From Atlantibacter hermannii (lineage in GTDB: Bacteria; Pseudomonadota; Gammaproteobacteria; Enterobacterales; Enterobacteriaceae), in NCBI GenBank assembly GCA_900635495.1, contig LR134136.1, positions 2,418,001 to 2,482,000 of the forward strand: a DNA stretch of 64,000 nucleotides. The letters run 5' to 3'. Shown here one piece after another: positions 54,603-62,919 of the stretch. Each line of letters opens with the position of its first letter. Within the stretch, counting starts at the first letter, position 1. A program made the position numbers and the translations under genes. The notes beneath the pieces were generated by a model. It was given only the letters and a program-made list of their open reading frames with translations. It made no database searches and was not told the DNA's origin.

Positions 54603-56402
54603 ATGTTTTCAGGACTTAGCCAACACGAAGCCAGAAAGCTCGCAACACTGGATCTCCTGCGCCGGGATGATAAACCGCGCGACCAGATCCTCGGTGAGTT
54701 TGCACGCCTTGCGAGTACGGTGATGGGGGTTTCAGGCTGTTTTGTGACGATCTTCGATCCGAAATATCAGTACATCAAGTACTCCCAGAATATTCCCTGG
54801 CCGGGTACGAAAATCCCGGTGGAAGACTCCATGTGCCAGCACTCGGTGTATGCCTGCGAATCGATTATTTGTACCGACACCCGGCAGGATCACCGCTTTA
54901 ATCATCATCCGCTGGCGCAAACCGGCGCGGTAATTTTTTATGCCGCGTCGCCGTTAAAGACGCATGATGAATTTGTTCTGGGCACGCTGTGCGTCACCGA
55001 ACAGCATCCGGTTACGCCTACCCAGGCGCAGATTGATAAATTCCTGCATATCGCCTCGCTGGCCAGCGCTTATCTGGAGGCCTGGTATTCGGTAGGCCAG
55101 ATTGACGCTCTGACGGGCTTGCCCAACCGGCAAAATTTATTGAATGAGCTGGAAAAACGGGTGCGTTCAAAAAGCGAAGCGCCGCTCGCGCTGTTCATTT
55201 TTGACTGTATCGAGATCCCCAGACTGTATGAACTGTCGCGCTATTTGGGCGTGGCGGCAGTCGAAACCATGCTGCGTAATTTTGGCGCCCTGCTCCGGGT
55301 GCGTCTCGATCTGGATATTTCAGTCCCGCTTTATGCCTTCGCAACCGGGCGATTCGCCATACTTGTGAACGCCAGCGAGGTCGGTGCAATCATTAAAAAA
55401 GCCGAGCTGATGCCGCCGACGCTGGCCAATATTACCGGCGACATTGAACTGAAGTTGCATACCCATACGGGCTACACGATCTTTTCCCCGGCGCAGACCA
55501 GTGGTCAGGAGGTCATCCGCCACGTCATCAGCGCGCTGCATGAAGCCATCCGCCAGGGCGCGCCGGTTAAGGCTTTTGATCCCATCCTCGATCGCAAGCG
55601 CAATGATGATTTCAGACTGCTGTATGACATCAGTGAAGCCATAAAAGCCCCGGATCAGCTTTACCTGATGTATCAGCCGAAAATTTCGTTACATACCGGT
55701 GAGACCATTGGCGCCGAAGCGCTATTACGTTGGGAGCATCCTGAGCGCGGCAATATTCCCCCCTCCACGATTATTGCCCTGGTGGAGAAAACGACGTTGA
55801 TGATGGACATCACCCAGTGGGTTATCCGCGAGGTGATCCGTCAGACCATTATCTGGCGTCGTAACGGTATCTATTTACCGATTTCGATTAACGTGACGGT
55901 GAGTGATTTTTCCGTTCCTGGCTTCGCCAGCGCGCTGGAAAAACAGGTGCTGGAGGCCGGGCTGGCCTGCCGCGATTTCCGGATTGAGTGTCTGGAAACC
56001 GATAAAGTGCTGGAAAGTGAGGTTGCGTTAATGGAACTGGATTTACTCAAAGCCAAAGGGTTTTTAATTCTGCTCGATGATTTTGGCGCGGGCTACAGCA
56101 ACATTAATTACCTGCGACGTCTCCCCATCGATGTTATCAAGCTGGACCGTTCACTTATTAGCCAGATCACCCATGACGAAGCCAGCCTGGTTATCGTGCG
56201 GAATGTGATTGTGATGTTGAAAGAACTGGATTATGAGGTTTTAGCGGAGGGTGTGGAGGATCAAGCCACCGCGCGGATACTGAAGGATTTTGGATGCGAT
56301 GAGGTACAGGGATTTTATTTTTCCCGGCCGTTACGGCCGGAGGATATTCCGCGTGGATGGGGAGGAGGAATTTGCTGGAGGGGATTGAATGAGGGGCCTT
56401 AG
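54603..56402 (+). CDS. GAF-GGDEF(degenerate)-EAL cyclic-di-GMP phosphodiesterase
   Basis: 599 residues from ATG 54603, eight bases after AGGAG. Residues about 25-165 form a GAF domain (SMCQHSVYACESIICTDT; AASPLKTHDEFVLGTLCV). A middle domain opens DALTGLPNRQNLLNELE, but the GGDEF motif is replaced by ATGRFAILV, so no cyclase activity. The EAL domain keeps EALLRWEHPERG, the Asn of SINVTVSDF, the Asp pair of LLDDFGAGYSN, the Lys of VIKLDRS and AEGVED, QGFYFS, so c-di-GMP hydrolysis is likely. No membrane helices: a cytosolic sensor-phosphodiesterase. Confidence 0.9.
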   Translation: MFSGLSQHEARKLATLDLLRRDDKPRDQILGEFARLASTVMGVSGCFVTIFDPKYQYIKYSQNIPWPGTKIPVEDSMCQHSVYACESIICTDTRQDHRFNHHPLAQTGAVIFYAASPLKTHDEFVLGTLCVTEQHPVTPTQAQIDKFLHIASLASAYLEAWYSVGQIDALTGLPNRQNLLNELEKRVRSKSEAPLALFIFDCIEIPRLYELSRYLGVAAVETMLRNFGALLRVRLDLDISVPLYAFATGRFAILVNASEVGAIIKKAELMPPTLANITGDIELKLHTHTGYTIFSPAQTSGQEVIRHVISALHEAIRQGAPVKAFDPILDRKRNDDFRLLYDISEAIKAPDQLYLMYQPKISLHTGETIGAEALLRWEHPERGNIPPSTIIALVEKTTLMMDITQWVIREVIRQTIIWRRNGIYLPISINVTVSDFSVPGFASALEKQVLEAGLACRDFRIECLETDKVLESEVALMELDLLKAKGFLILLDDFGAGYSNINYLRRLPIDVIKLDRSLISQITHDEASLVIVRNVIVMLKELDYEVLAEGVEDQATARILKDFGCDEVQGFYFSRPLRPEDIPRGWGGGICWRGLNEGP

Positions 56403-56419
56403 GCAGGCGGGGGCCTGTT

Positions 56420-56560
56420 AGAATTGTATGGAAGGGTTCCATTTGCCCCAACCAGCAGGGCTTTTTTTTACGGTGGTATGGTTCCGTTCGCTTTAGGCAG
56501 CGGGGCTTTTTGGAACGGTGGAAGGGTTCCGTTCGCTTCAGGCTGCGGTGCGCTTCAATA
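56420..56560 (+). repeat. Three degenerate tandem copies of a roughly 45-nt unit
   Basis: Three successive copies share the core GGAAGGGTTCCGTTCGCTTC, followed by a GC-rich tract and often a T run. Starts are near 56429, 56472 and 56512. The core GGAAGGGTTCC is itself a small palindrome. Similar copies lie in opposite orientation at about 57190-57285. They form the upstream part of the structured element. Confidence 0.65.
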
Positions 56561-56805
56561 GTCACCGGCGAACGCGACCGGGTTGGGGGCGCTCGCCGCC
56601 GCGCCCCCAACACCCCCGGCTCCCCCTGCCACCCTCGCCGCTTCGCGGTACCCTCGGCTTACCGCGTCCGGCTTCGGGCCGGGCGCGACGCCACATCCCT
56701 GTGGCTCACGCCCTCTGACGGCATCCATGCCGTCAGCCCCGGCCTCCCGCGCACACCTCGGCGAGGGCGATGGGGTCCAACACCCCCGCGGTACTTTCAG
56801 GTGAT
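56470..56805 (+). repeat. Structured repeat element, copy 1 (plus orientation)
   Basis: A GC-rich, non-coding-looking element homologous over about 300 nt to copy 2. Main stems: C 56582-56611, an 11-bp perfect stem GTTGGGGGCGC with GCGCCCCCAAC; E 56681-56713, with GCCACA pairing with TGTGGC; F 56715-56736, a 10-bp stem with CC loop. Shared unpaired blocks include CCGCCGCGCCCC, AACACCCCCGGCTCCC and GGTCCAACACCCC. The function is unknown; ncRNA, transposable repeat or attachment element are all open. Shared structure in diverged sequence suggests RNA-level constraint. Confidence 0.75.
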
Positions 56806-56939
56806 TAATGGAAAAACAAAATTATCGCTATGAGTATGAGAAACACTCACGGCGACAAAAGGCATTCTGAAAAAAGACAGATGTGAAGCTGAGGGTGTTA
56901 TCTCACAGAAACCAAAGCCGTTCAGTAAAACATAAAAAA

Positions 56940-57300
56940 TTCAAAGTTAGGGGTGTTTGGACCGGCATCAAAATCGCCGAGCCGGAATTGACGAGCCAGG
57001 TCAGGCCCGCATGGACGCGGGCCTGAGGTCGTGAGCTACAGGATGTAGCATCACGACCGACCTGAAGCGAGGAAATGGAGGCGAGAGAACCGCGCAGCGG
57101 CGATTTTGTTGGCCGGGAGCCGGGGGTGTCGGGGCGCGGCGGGGAGCGCCCCTGACACGTTCGCCGTCACTGAGGCCGCTGTGGATGAAAACGCCCCGAG
57201 CGAACGGAACCTTTCCACCATACAAACACCCCCACATCCCGAAGCGAACATCCCCCTTCCACCCTACAAACACCCCCCGCCAACCTGGCGAACGATATCC
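56940..57300 (-). repeat. Structured repeat element, copy 2 (minus orientation)
   Basis: Mirror-image partner of copy 1, with the same order of blocks. Plus-strand coordinates of its stems: C 57126-57158 (GTGTC-A-GGGGCGC with GCGCCCC-GACAC, one bulged A), E 57028-57057 (GCTACA pairing with TGTAGC inside GTCGTGA/TCACGAC), F 57002-57025 (CAGGCCCGC with GCGGGCCTG). Relative to copy 1 many stem pairs differ on both sides. The two copies converge, 3' ends facing each other, with about 140 bases between them. Confidence 0.75.
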
Positions 57301-57319
57301 CCAGCCTGCAAGGCTCCAA

Positions 57320-59269
57320 CTACGCTGCTTCCCCCTCCAGACTAAACCGGTGCACGCTTTGCGCCAGTTGCTGCGCCTGGTCCTCCAGCGCGGTCGCGGC
57401 GGCAGCCATTTCCTGTACCAGCGCGGCGTTTTGCTGTGTCACCCCATCCATCTCATTGACCGCAATCGTCACCTGGCTGATGCCTTTCGCCTGTTCATCA
57501 GACGCGCTGACGATCTCCCCGATAATGCTCTGGACCGAAGTAACCGCTCTGGTCATCTCCTGCATGGTTTTACCCGCATCGTTAACCAGTTGCACACCAT
57601 TCTCTACCCGACGGCTGGATTCATCGATCAGCGCACCGATCTCTTTCACCGCATCGGCGCTGCGCTGGGCAAGGTTACGGACTTCCGACGCCACCACCGC
57701 AAAGCCACGACCTTGCTCGCCCGCACGGGCCGCTTCCACCGCGGCGTTGAGCGCCAGGATATTGGTCTGGAAAGCGATACTGTTAATGATCGCGGTGATG
57801 TCGCCGATTTTCTTCGCACTCTCATCAATCTGCGACATGGTTTGCACAACCTGACCTACCAGCATCTCACCCTGGCTGGCAATGCGGGTGGCGTTTTCGG
57901 TCAGTTCGGTCGCGTTGTGGGCATTGGCGGCGTTGTGTTTCACCGTGGCGCTGAACTGCTCCATGCTGGCCGCCGTCTGTTCAAGCGCAGCCGCCTGTTG
58001 TTCGGTACGGGAAGCGAGGTTAACGTTGCCGCTAACAATCTCCTCTGCACCCTGGCGCACTGAGTCGCTGGCCATTTTAATCTGTCCGACTATCAGACGC
58101 AGTTGCGTTTGCATGGTATGCAGGGCATAGAACAGGCTCTGACGATCGTCAGCTTTCACGCTAATGCTGTTATCCAGCTTGCCGTCCGCTACCGCCAGCG
58201 CAATGGTCGCGGCTTCCAGCGGTTCACCGCCAATCGGCTTAAGCACTTTACGACTGAACACAATTGCCAACAGCGCGCTGACTAACAGGATGCTGATGGT
58301 CATCATGATAATGGCCATCGTCAACTGACGGTTAGCCGCCGCCATCACCTGGCTCACCGGCGCAACGACACCCAGATACCAGTTATCGGTGCTGTTGCCG
58401 ATTTTCACCGGCTGCCAGGTGACCAGCCCCGCTTCACCCAGCACCGGGTCAGGCTGCTCGAAAACGGCAGAGCTGAAGTGGTGGGTTTCGCCAGGATACG
58501 CTTTGGTCGTCAGGTTTTTATTCGGATGAGAAATCACTTTTCCGGCGGTCGAGACGAGTACCGCATAACCGCCGCCCTGCCAGGGTTTAATCTGGTTCAC
58601 TTTTTGTTGCAGGGACGCAAGAGAGATGTCCGATGTCACCACGCCATAGAGTTTGCCGTCGCTAATAATCGGGGCCGCAACAGAGGTCAGCAGCGTCGGT
58701 ACGCCATTATAGGCATAGCTGTAGGGTTCAATCAGGGTGTCTTTCAGCGACTTTTGCGGTACCAGATAGTAGTCGCCCTGCCCTGGCGTCATATAAGACA
58801 TTAGCGGATGAACGTTATATTTGCCGGACTGATCGCGATCGACAAAGTAGGCGTAACGTCCGCCGGGTGCCTGATCGGGCTTGCCGTTGAATTCAGCATC
58901 GCGGCCGTCCCAGACGTTTTCTTCGAAGATGACCGAAACGGAAAGATAGTCAGGATTGTCGCGCATCGCGGCTTCCTGCATTTTATAACCGACATTACGA
59001 TCGGTGACCCCCGCCTGCGGAAGCGCAATCATGCTGTGGCCCAGGTTGTGCGCCACATCGCGCGCGTAGCTCAGCTCACTCTGAATCTTCAGCGCTTCAC
59101 TTTGGGCGATTTGCTGTAAGTATTCTTCGGCTAAGGACTTTTGGACATTGCTGGATTGCCAGCTAAGCACGCCGATGGTCACGACGAAACCGAGCGTGAT
59201 GGTGATAGCGCCCGTTAATAAAACCTGTGCACGGGTGCTCATTTTCTTATGAACATATTTTTTGACCAT
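57320..59269 (-). CDS. Methyl-accepting chemotaxis protein with dCACHE sensor
   Basis: 649 residues. Helix 1 about 15-35, periplasmic double-CACHE domain to about 300 (YLSVSVIFEENVWDGRD; YYLVPQKSLKDTLIEPYSYA; LYGVVTSDISLASLQQ), helix 2, HAMP, and the signalling domain with tip IAFQTNILALNAAVEAARAGEQGRGFAVVASEVRNLAQRSA. It ends SLEGEAA, so no NWETF tether for CheR/CheB. dCACHE sensors bind amino acids or other small ligands directly. Monocistronic. Confidence 0.93.
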   Translation of the reverse strand: MVKKYVHKKMSTRAQVLLTGAITITLGFVVTIGVLSWQSSNVQKSLAEEYLQQIAQSEALKIQSELSYARDVAHNLGHSMIALPQAGVTDRNVGYKMQEAAMRDNPDYLSVSVIFEENVWDGRDAEFNGKPDQAPGGRYAYFVDRDQSGKYNVHPLMSYMTPGQGDYYLVPQKSLKDTLIEPYSYAYNGVPTLLTSVAAPIISDGKLYGVVTSDISLASLQQKVNQIKPWQGGGYAVLVSTAGKVISHPNKNLTTKAYPGETHHFSSAVFEQPDPVLGEAGLVTWQPVKIGNSTDNWYLGVVAPVSQVMAAANRQLTMAIIMMTISILLVSALLAIVFSRKVLKPIGGEPLEAATIALAVADGKLDNSISVKADDRQSLFYALHTMQTQLRLIVGQIKMASDSVRQGAEEIVSGNVNLASRTEQQAAALEQTAASMEQFSATVKHNAANAHNATELTENATRIASQGEMLVGQVVQTMSQIDESAKKIGDITAIINSIAFQTNILALNAAVEAARAGEQGRGFAVVASEVRNLAQRSADAVKEIGALIDESSRRVENGVQLVNDAGKTMQEMTRAVTSVQSIIGEIVSASDEQAKGISQVTIAVNEMDGVTQQNAALVQEMAAAATALEDQAQQLAQSVHRFSLEGEAA

Positions 59270-59676
59270 AACGGCTCCTGTAACATCAATCGATTACTTC
59301 ATTCACTGTCCCTCTTCTGTCTGGCATATGTCCCTTATGGGATGTGTATCGGCGGGCATTATTCGATCTTTAATAGTTACCCGAATGGACAAAAAGCGTT
59401 TACCACCGCCCTTTTCCGGGATTTATTTTGTTCAATTAGGTATGGACACGGAAAATTGATACTATTCTCTACGGTCAGCATTCCTGATGGCATTTTATGC
59501 TGGTCAAAAAATAAGTAAAAATTTACATTCACTTCACATTTGCGGTACAACACGCAAAAAAAACGGCCTCCTGGTTAAGGAAGCCGTTTTCAGTCGGGAC
59601 TCGCCGCTGCGGTAAATCGCTTTTTTAAGCGATCGACACGCGTGCCAGTCGCCGTGCGGATGACGCTTTCTGGCGT
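59270..59676. other. Intergenic region between the chemoreceptor and ymcF-like gene
   Basis: About 400 bases. It contains the chemoreceptor promoter region and the hairpin at 59556-59594. I see no other gene; short frames here lack ribosome sites. Confidence 0.5.
59556..59594. terminator. Bidirectional Rho-independent terminator
   Basis: AAACGGC and GCCGTTTT with inner TCC and GGA pairs form a stem around TGGTTAA. Eight As on the left and TTTT on the right suit both directions; on the minus strand it follows the ymcF-like gene. Confidence 0.75.
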
Positions 59677-59868
59677 TTATGCCTTGTACGCTGCCGCAGA
59701 AGCTGACGATTGATGCGATTGAGCAACGATGTTGTCAAAAGTAATCATCGCAGATTTGCAAAAAATGCATTTTGCGCCGAAGGGGTTTTGTTGTGACACA
59801 TCGAAATGTGAGGTTCGGTATTGGGAACCATGACAACAAGGGCATCGGAAATGTATATGTAAAATAAT
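59677..59868 (-). CDS. Cold-shock zinc-ribbon small protein (YmcF/YnfQ family), ATT start
   Basis: A 63-residue protein with two Cys pairs in HFRCPCCHGSQYRTSHFDVS and AKCIFCKSAMITFDN, matching E. coli YmcF and YnfQ. Those two proteins are known to initiate at ATT. Here no ATG precedes the conserved part; three ATT codons lie at 59863-59871 just after TAAGGA, and the middle one (59868) aligns best with the E. coli start. A longer frame from an upstream ATG lacks a ribosome site. Unlike in E. coli, no csp gene lies beside it. Confidence 0.75.
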   Translation of the reverse strand: MILHIHFRCPCCHGSQYRTSHFDVSQQNPFGAKCIFCKSAMITFDNIVAQSHQSSASAAAYKA

Positions 59869-60376
59869 AATATCCTTACAGCGACGTAGCGCTGACAATC
59901 GCTAAACGCGACGCTCCGTATTTTACTGCCGTAATAATGACTGTTCTGTCAGGCAGGTGGCGCGTTGTTTAGTCAGAAATAAGCTGCGCGGGAAATGGCT
60001 TTGTTCTCGTTTTTCTGAAGACAAAAAGTGCAGGCGCCATTTCGGTAACGCATTGTTCTATCGGTGCTTTTTTATTTTATTCGTTTTACCGTCAATTTTT
60101 TTTGACCGGCAGGTGCTCAGCACAAACGTTAAGAGGAGAAAAAGGAAAACCCGCAAGGAGATCTCTGAAAGAGATAAAAGATGTGAGTGACTTCGAAACC
60201 GCTAAAAATAATTTCATCTAAGAACCGATTTATCCATTAACGCATCATTCAGACATTTAATCAACCACTAAATGAAAAAAGATAATTTATTAGGATTAAC
60301 GATAAATAATGACAAAAACGTGTTATTCGCGGCGCAAGGGTGTAAGGTGAGCGGCCAACATAACAGGAAAGAATCT
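59869..60376. other. Long leader-like region between ymcF-like and ynfU-like genes
   Basis: About 500 bases between divergent cold-shock-type small genes. AT-rich toward the right. A small hairpin (CAGCG-N6-CGCTG) sits just before the ymcF ribosome site. Long 5' leaders are usual for cold-shock genes, but I cannot identify a cold box. No gene seen. Confidence 0.4.
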
Positions 60377-60547
60377 ATGTCCGAACGGAAAAACGCTAAA
60401 AAGACCCGCAATTATCTTGTCACCAACCAGTGCCCGAAGTGCGCTAAAAATTCTGAGCACAGCTTCTCCCGCGTGCAAAAAGGCGCAATGCTCATGTGCC
60501 CTCACTGCAGTCAACTTTTCCAGCCCGTTAAAAATAACGCCGCATAA
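60377..60547 (+). CDS. ynfU: Zinc-ribbon small protein YnfU-like
   Basis: 56 residues from ATG 60377 after AGGAAAG. MSERKNAKKTRNYLV, then two CxxC pairs (CPKCAKN and CPHCSQ) forming a zinc ribbon, and SEHSFSRVQKGAMLMC, very close to E. coli YnfU. In E. coli it lies in the Qin prophage near cspB/ynfQ; here it faces a YmcF/YnfQ-like gene, so the pairing is kept without the csp gene. Function unknown. Confidence 0.8.
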   Translation: MSERKNAKKTRNYLVTNQCPKCAKNSEHSFSRVQKGAMLMCPHCSQLFQPVKNNAA

Positions 60548-60631
60548 ACCGGACGAGGTCCGTTAATTTTGCCAGTTTCACCGGCAGGGTTATTTTCGCC
60601 CTCTTTTTTTGAAAATTAAAACGGACCACGT

Positions 60632-60665
60632 TAAAGCCACTGGACATTATTTTTATCCAGTGGCC
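60632..60665 (-). terminator. Terminator of the ydcTUV-patD operon
   Basis: GCCACTGGA and TCCAGTGGC form a perfect 9-bp stem with an 11-base loop just past the patD stop. Confidence 0.6.
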
Positions 60666-60672
60666 TGCGCGA

Positions 60673-62097
60673 TCAGTGTTTTATCATGACGTGCCGGACA
60701 ATCGTGTAATCCTCCAGCCCATACACAGACATGTCTTTTCCGTAGCCGGAAAGTTTCTGACCGCCGTGCGGCATTTCGCTGACCAGCATAAAGTGGGTAT
60801 TGACCCAGGTGCAGCCATATTGCAGGCGTGCGCTCAGACGGTGCGCGCGGCCCACATCCTGGGTCCAAACCGAGGAGGCAAGGCCATATTGCGAATCGTT
60901 CGCCCAGGCCAGCGCCTCAGCTTCATCACTGAATTCCGTCACGCTCACCACTGGCCCGAACACTTCGCGCTGGACGATGGCGTCATCCTGCTTCGCCCCG
61001 GCGAGCACCGTAGGCTTAAAGTAATAGCCCGGCCCGTCGACTTTTTCCCCGCCGGTCACCACGTGAATATGATCCAGCGCTTTAGCCTCATTCACCGCCT
61101 GGGTGACGCGATCCAGATGCGCCTGCGAACTCAACGGGCCCAGCTCGGTGGATTCATCATACGGCGCGCCATATTTCAGGCTGCCTACCGCCTCGCCGAG
61201 TTTCTCCACCAGCCTTGCGTAAATGCCTGACTGGGCGTAAACGCGGCAGGCTGCGGTGCAATCCTGCCCGGCATTGTAGAAACCGAAATTACGGATGCCG
61301 TCCACCACCGCATCCAGATCCGCATCATCAAAGACCAGTACCGGCGCTTTGCCGCCCAGCTCCATATGGGTGCGCTTCAGGGTGCTGGCGGTACGGCCAA
61401 CAATATGCGCGCCGGTGGCGATGGAGCCCGTCAGCGACACCATGCGCACTTTTTCATGCCCGGTAAGCGGGTCGCCGACATTCTTCCCGGTGCCGAACAG
61501 CACATTCAGAACCCCGGCCGGGAAGATGTCTTTTGCCAGCTCAGCCAGTTTAAAGGCCGTCAGCGGTGTGATTTCCGAGGGTTTTATCACCACGCAGTTG
61601 CCCGCGGCCAGTGCCGGACCCAGTTTCCAGGCCGCCATCATCAGCGGATAGTTCCAGGGCGCAATCGAGGCCACCACGCCTACCGGATCGCGGCGAATCA
61701 TGGAGGTGTGCCCCGGCAGATATTCCCCTGCCGCCAGGCCGTTCAGGCAGCGCGCCGCCCCCGCGAAGAAGCGAAACACGTCCACCACCGCCGGGATTTC
61801 GTCGTTCAGCACGCAGTGATAGGGCTTCCCGCAGTTTAGGGATTCCAGCTTTGCGAAGGTTTCCGCATGTTCTTCAATCACATCCGCCAGTTTCAGCAGT
61901 GCTTCCGCCCGCTCTTTCGGTGAGGTTTTCCCCCACTGGTCGAACGCGGCATCGGCTGCCTCAACGGCTTCGTTGACCTGCTCTGCCGTCGCTTCAGGGA
62001 TCTCCAACACGACTTCACCCGTGGCCGGGTTATATACCGCCAGGCGCTCGCCTTTACCGTCCACGAGCTGCCCGTTAATCAATAATTGACTCTGCAT
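60673..62097 (-). CDS. patD: Gamma-aminobutyraldehyde dehydrogenase PatD
   Basis: 474 residues, same length as E. coli PatD (YdcW). It oxidises 4-aminobutanal to GABA in putrescine breakdown. Catalytic Cys lies in AGQDCTAACR and the general base Glu in HMELGGKAPVLVF; NAD-binding SLTGSIATG and PWNYPL are present. It is the last gene of the ydcSTUV-patD operon, 16 bases after ydcV, linking it to the ABC importer upstream, probably for a polyamine-like substrate. Confidence 0.94.
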   Translation of the reverse strand: MQSQLLINGQLVDGKGERLAVYNPATGEVVLEIPEATAEQVNEAVEAADAAFDQWGKTSPKERAEALLKLADVIEEHAETFAKLESLNCGKPYHCVLNDEIPAVVDVFRFFAGAARCLNGLAAGEYLPGHTSMIRRDPVGVVASIAPWNYPLMMAAWKLGPALAAGNCVVIKPSEITPLTAFKLAELAKDIFPAGVLNVLFGTGKNVGDPLTGHEKVRMVSLTGSIATGAHIVGRTASTLKRTHMELGGKAPVLVFDDADLDAVVDGIRNFGFYNAGQDCTAACRVYAQSGIYARLVEKLGEAVGSLKYGAPYDESTELGPLSSQAHLDRVTQAVNEAKALDHIHVVTGGEKVDGPGYYFKPTVLAGAKQDDAIVQREVFGPVVSVTEFSDEAEALAWANDSQYGLASSVWTQDVGRAHRLSARLQYGCTWVNTHFMLVSEMPHGGQKLSGYGKDMSVYGLEDYTIVRHVMIKH

Positions 62098-62112
62098 AGT
62101 ATGCCTCGTTCG

Positions 62113-62919
62113 TTATTTACCGCTTCCGGCGACCCCTTCGCCATCGCGTGTCAGCCACCAGGCTCCGAGGATCGGGATGGTGGTTACCAGCATCACACAA
62201 AGCGCCACCACGTTGGTGACGGGCACATCGCGCGGTCTTCCCAGCTGGTTAAGCAACCACAGCGGCAGCGTACGTTCATGCCCCGCTGTGAAAGTGGTGA
62301 CGATGATTTCGTCAAACGACAGCGCAAACGCCAGCATGCCGCCCGCCAGCAGCGCCGAGCCCAGATTCGGCATCACCACATAGCGAAAGGTTTGCCAGCC
62401 ATCCGCGCCCAAATCCATGGATGCTTCAATCAGGCTGTAGGAGGTTCGCCGAAACCGGGCGATAACGTTATTGAACACCACCACCACGCAAAACGTGGCG
62501 TGGCCCACCACAATCGTCAGAAATCCCGGTTCCAGATCCACCGTTTTAAAGGCGCTCAACAGCGCCAGGCCGGTGATAATGCCCGGCAGCGCAATCGGCA
62601 GCAGCAACAGCAGCGACACCGCGTTCTTACCAAAGAAATCGCGCCGCCAGAGCGCCGCTGCCGCAAGCGTACCGAGCACCAGCGCCAGCGCCGTGGCCAG
62701 GGCGGCGATTTTTACGGACAGCATTACCGCATCGAGAATATCTTCGCGCTGCGCCGCAACGCTGAACCACTTCAGGGTGAAACCCCTGGGCGGAAAGCTA
62801 AACGCCGCGTCCTCGGTATTGAAAGCATAGGTGCCAATCACCAGAAGCGGCCAGTGGAGGAACAGAATCGCGCCCCAGGCGGCGATTTTTAACCAGACGG
62901 GTGCGCGTTCAGAGTGCAT
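62113..62919 (-). CDS. ydcV: ABC transporter permease YdcV (polyamine/PotC type)
   Basis: 268 residues, about six membrane helices. The EAA-type coupling loop ASMDLGADGWQTFRYVVMPNLGSALLAG is the contact to the ATPase. Closest to E. coli YdcV and PotC-type permeases of spermidine/putrescine importers. It overlaps ydcU by 11 bases and precedes patD. Confidence 0.93.
   Translation of the reverse strand: MHSERAPVWLKIAAWGAILFLHWPLLVIGTYAFNTEDAAFSFPPRGFTLKWFSVAAQREDILDAVMLSVKIAALATALALVLGTLAAAALWRRDFFGKNAVSLLLLLPIALPGIITGLALLSAFKTVDLEPGFLTIVVGHATFCVVVVFNNVIARFRRTSYSLIEASMDLGADGWQTFRYVVMPNLGSALLAGGMLAFALSFDEIIVTTFTAGHERTLPLWLLNQLGRPRDVPVTNVVALCVMLVTTIPILGAWWLTRDGEGVAGSGK

Larger units (their letters stand above)
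56403..57319. other. Gene-free 0.9 kb between the EAL gene and the chemoreceptor
   Basis: Occupied by the two convergent structured elements and their upstream tandem repeats. Frames in this stretch have no homologous start or ribosome site and owe their openness to GC-rich composition; I do not call any gene. The central 56806-56940 part is AT-rich and shows no gene. Confidence 0.6.

Noticed and set aside
56191..56613. Minus-strand frame with KRTEPFHR-type repeats
   Set aside because: It is antisense to the EAL gene end and to the tandem nucleotide repeats; there is no ribosome site, and the peptide repeats follow from the DNA repeats.
57001..57273. Minus-strand frame of 90 codons inside the second structured element
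   Set aside because: It follows the folded blocks of the element, has no known family or ribosome site, and the corresponding frame is not kept in copy 1.
56470..57300. CRISPR array
   Set aside because: The repeats are few, degenerate and not evenly spaced with unique spacers, and there are no cas genes in the window.
59249..59518. Plus-strand 89-codon frame upstream of the chemoreceptor
   Set aside because: No ribosome site, begins inside the chemoreceptor coding region on the other strand, and reads through its promoter region.
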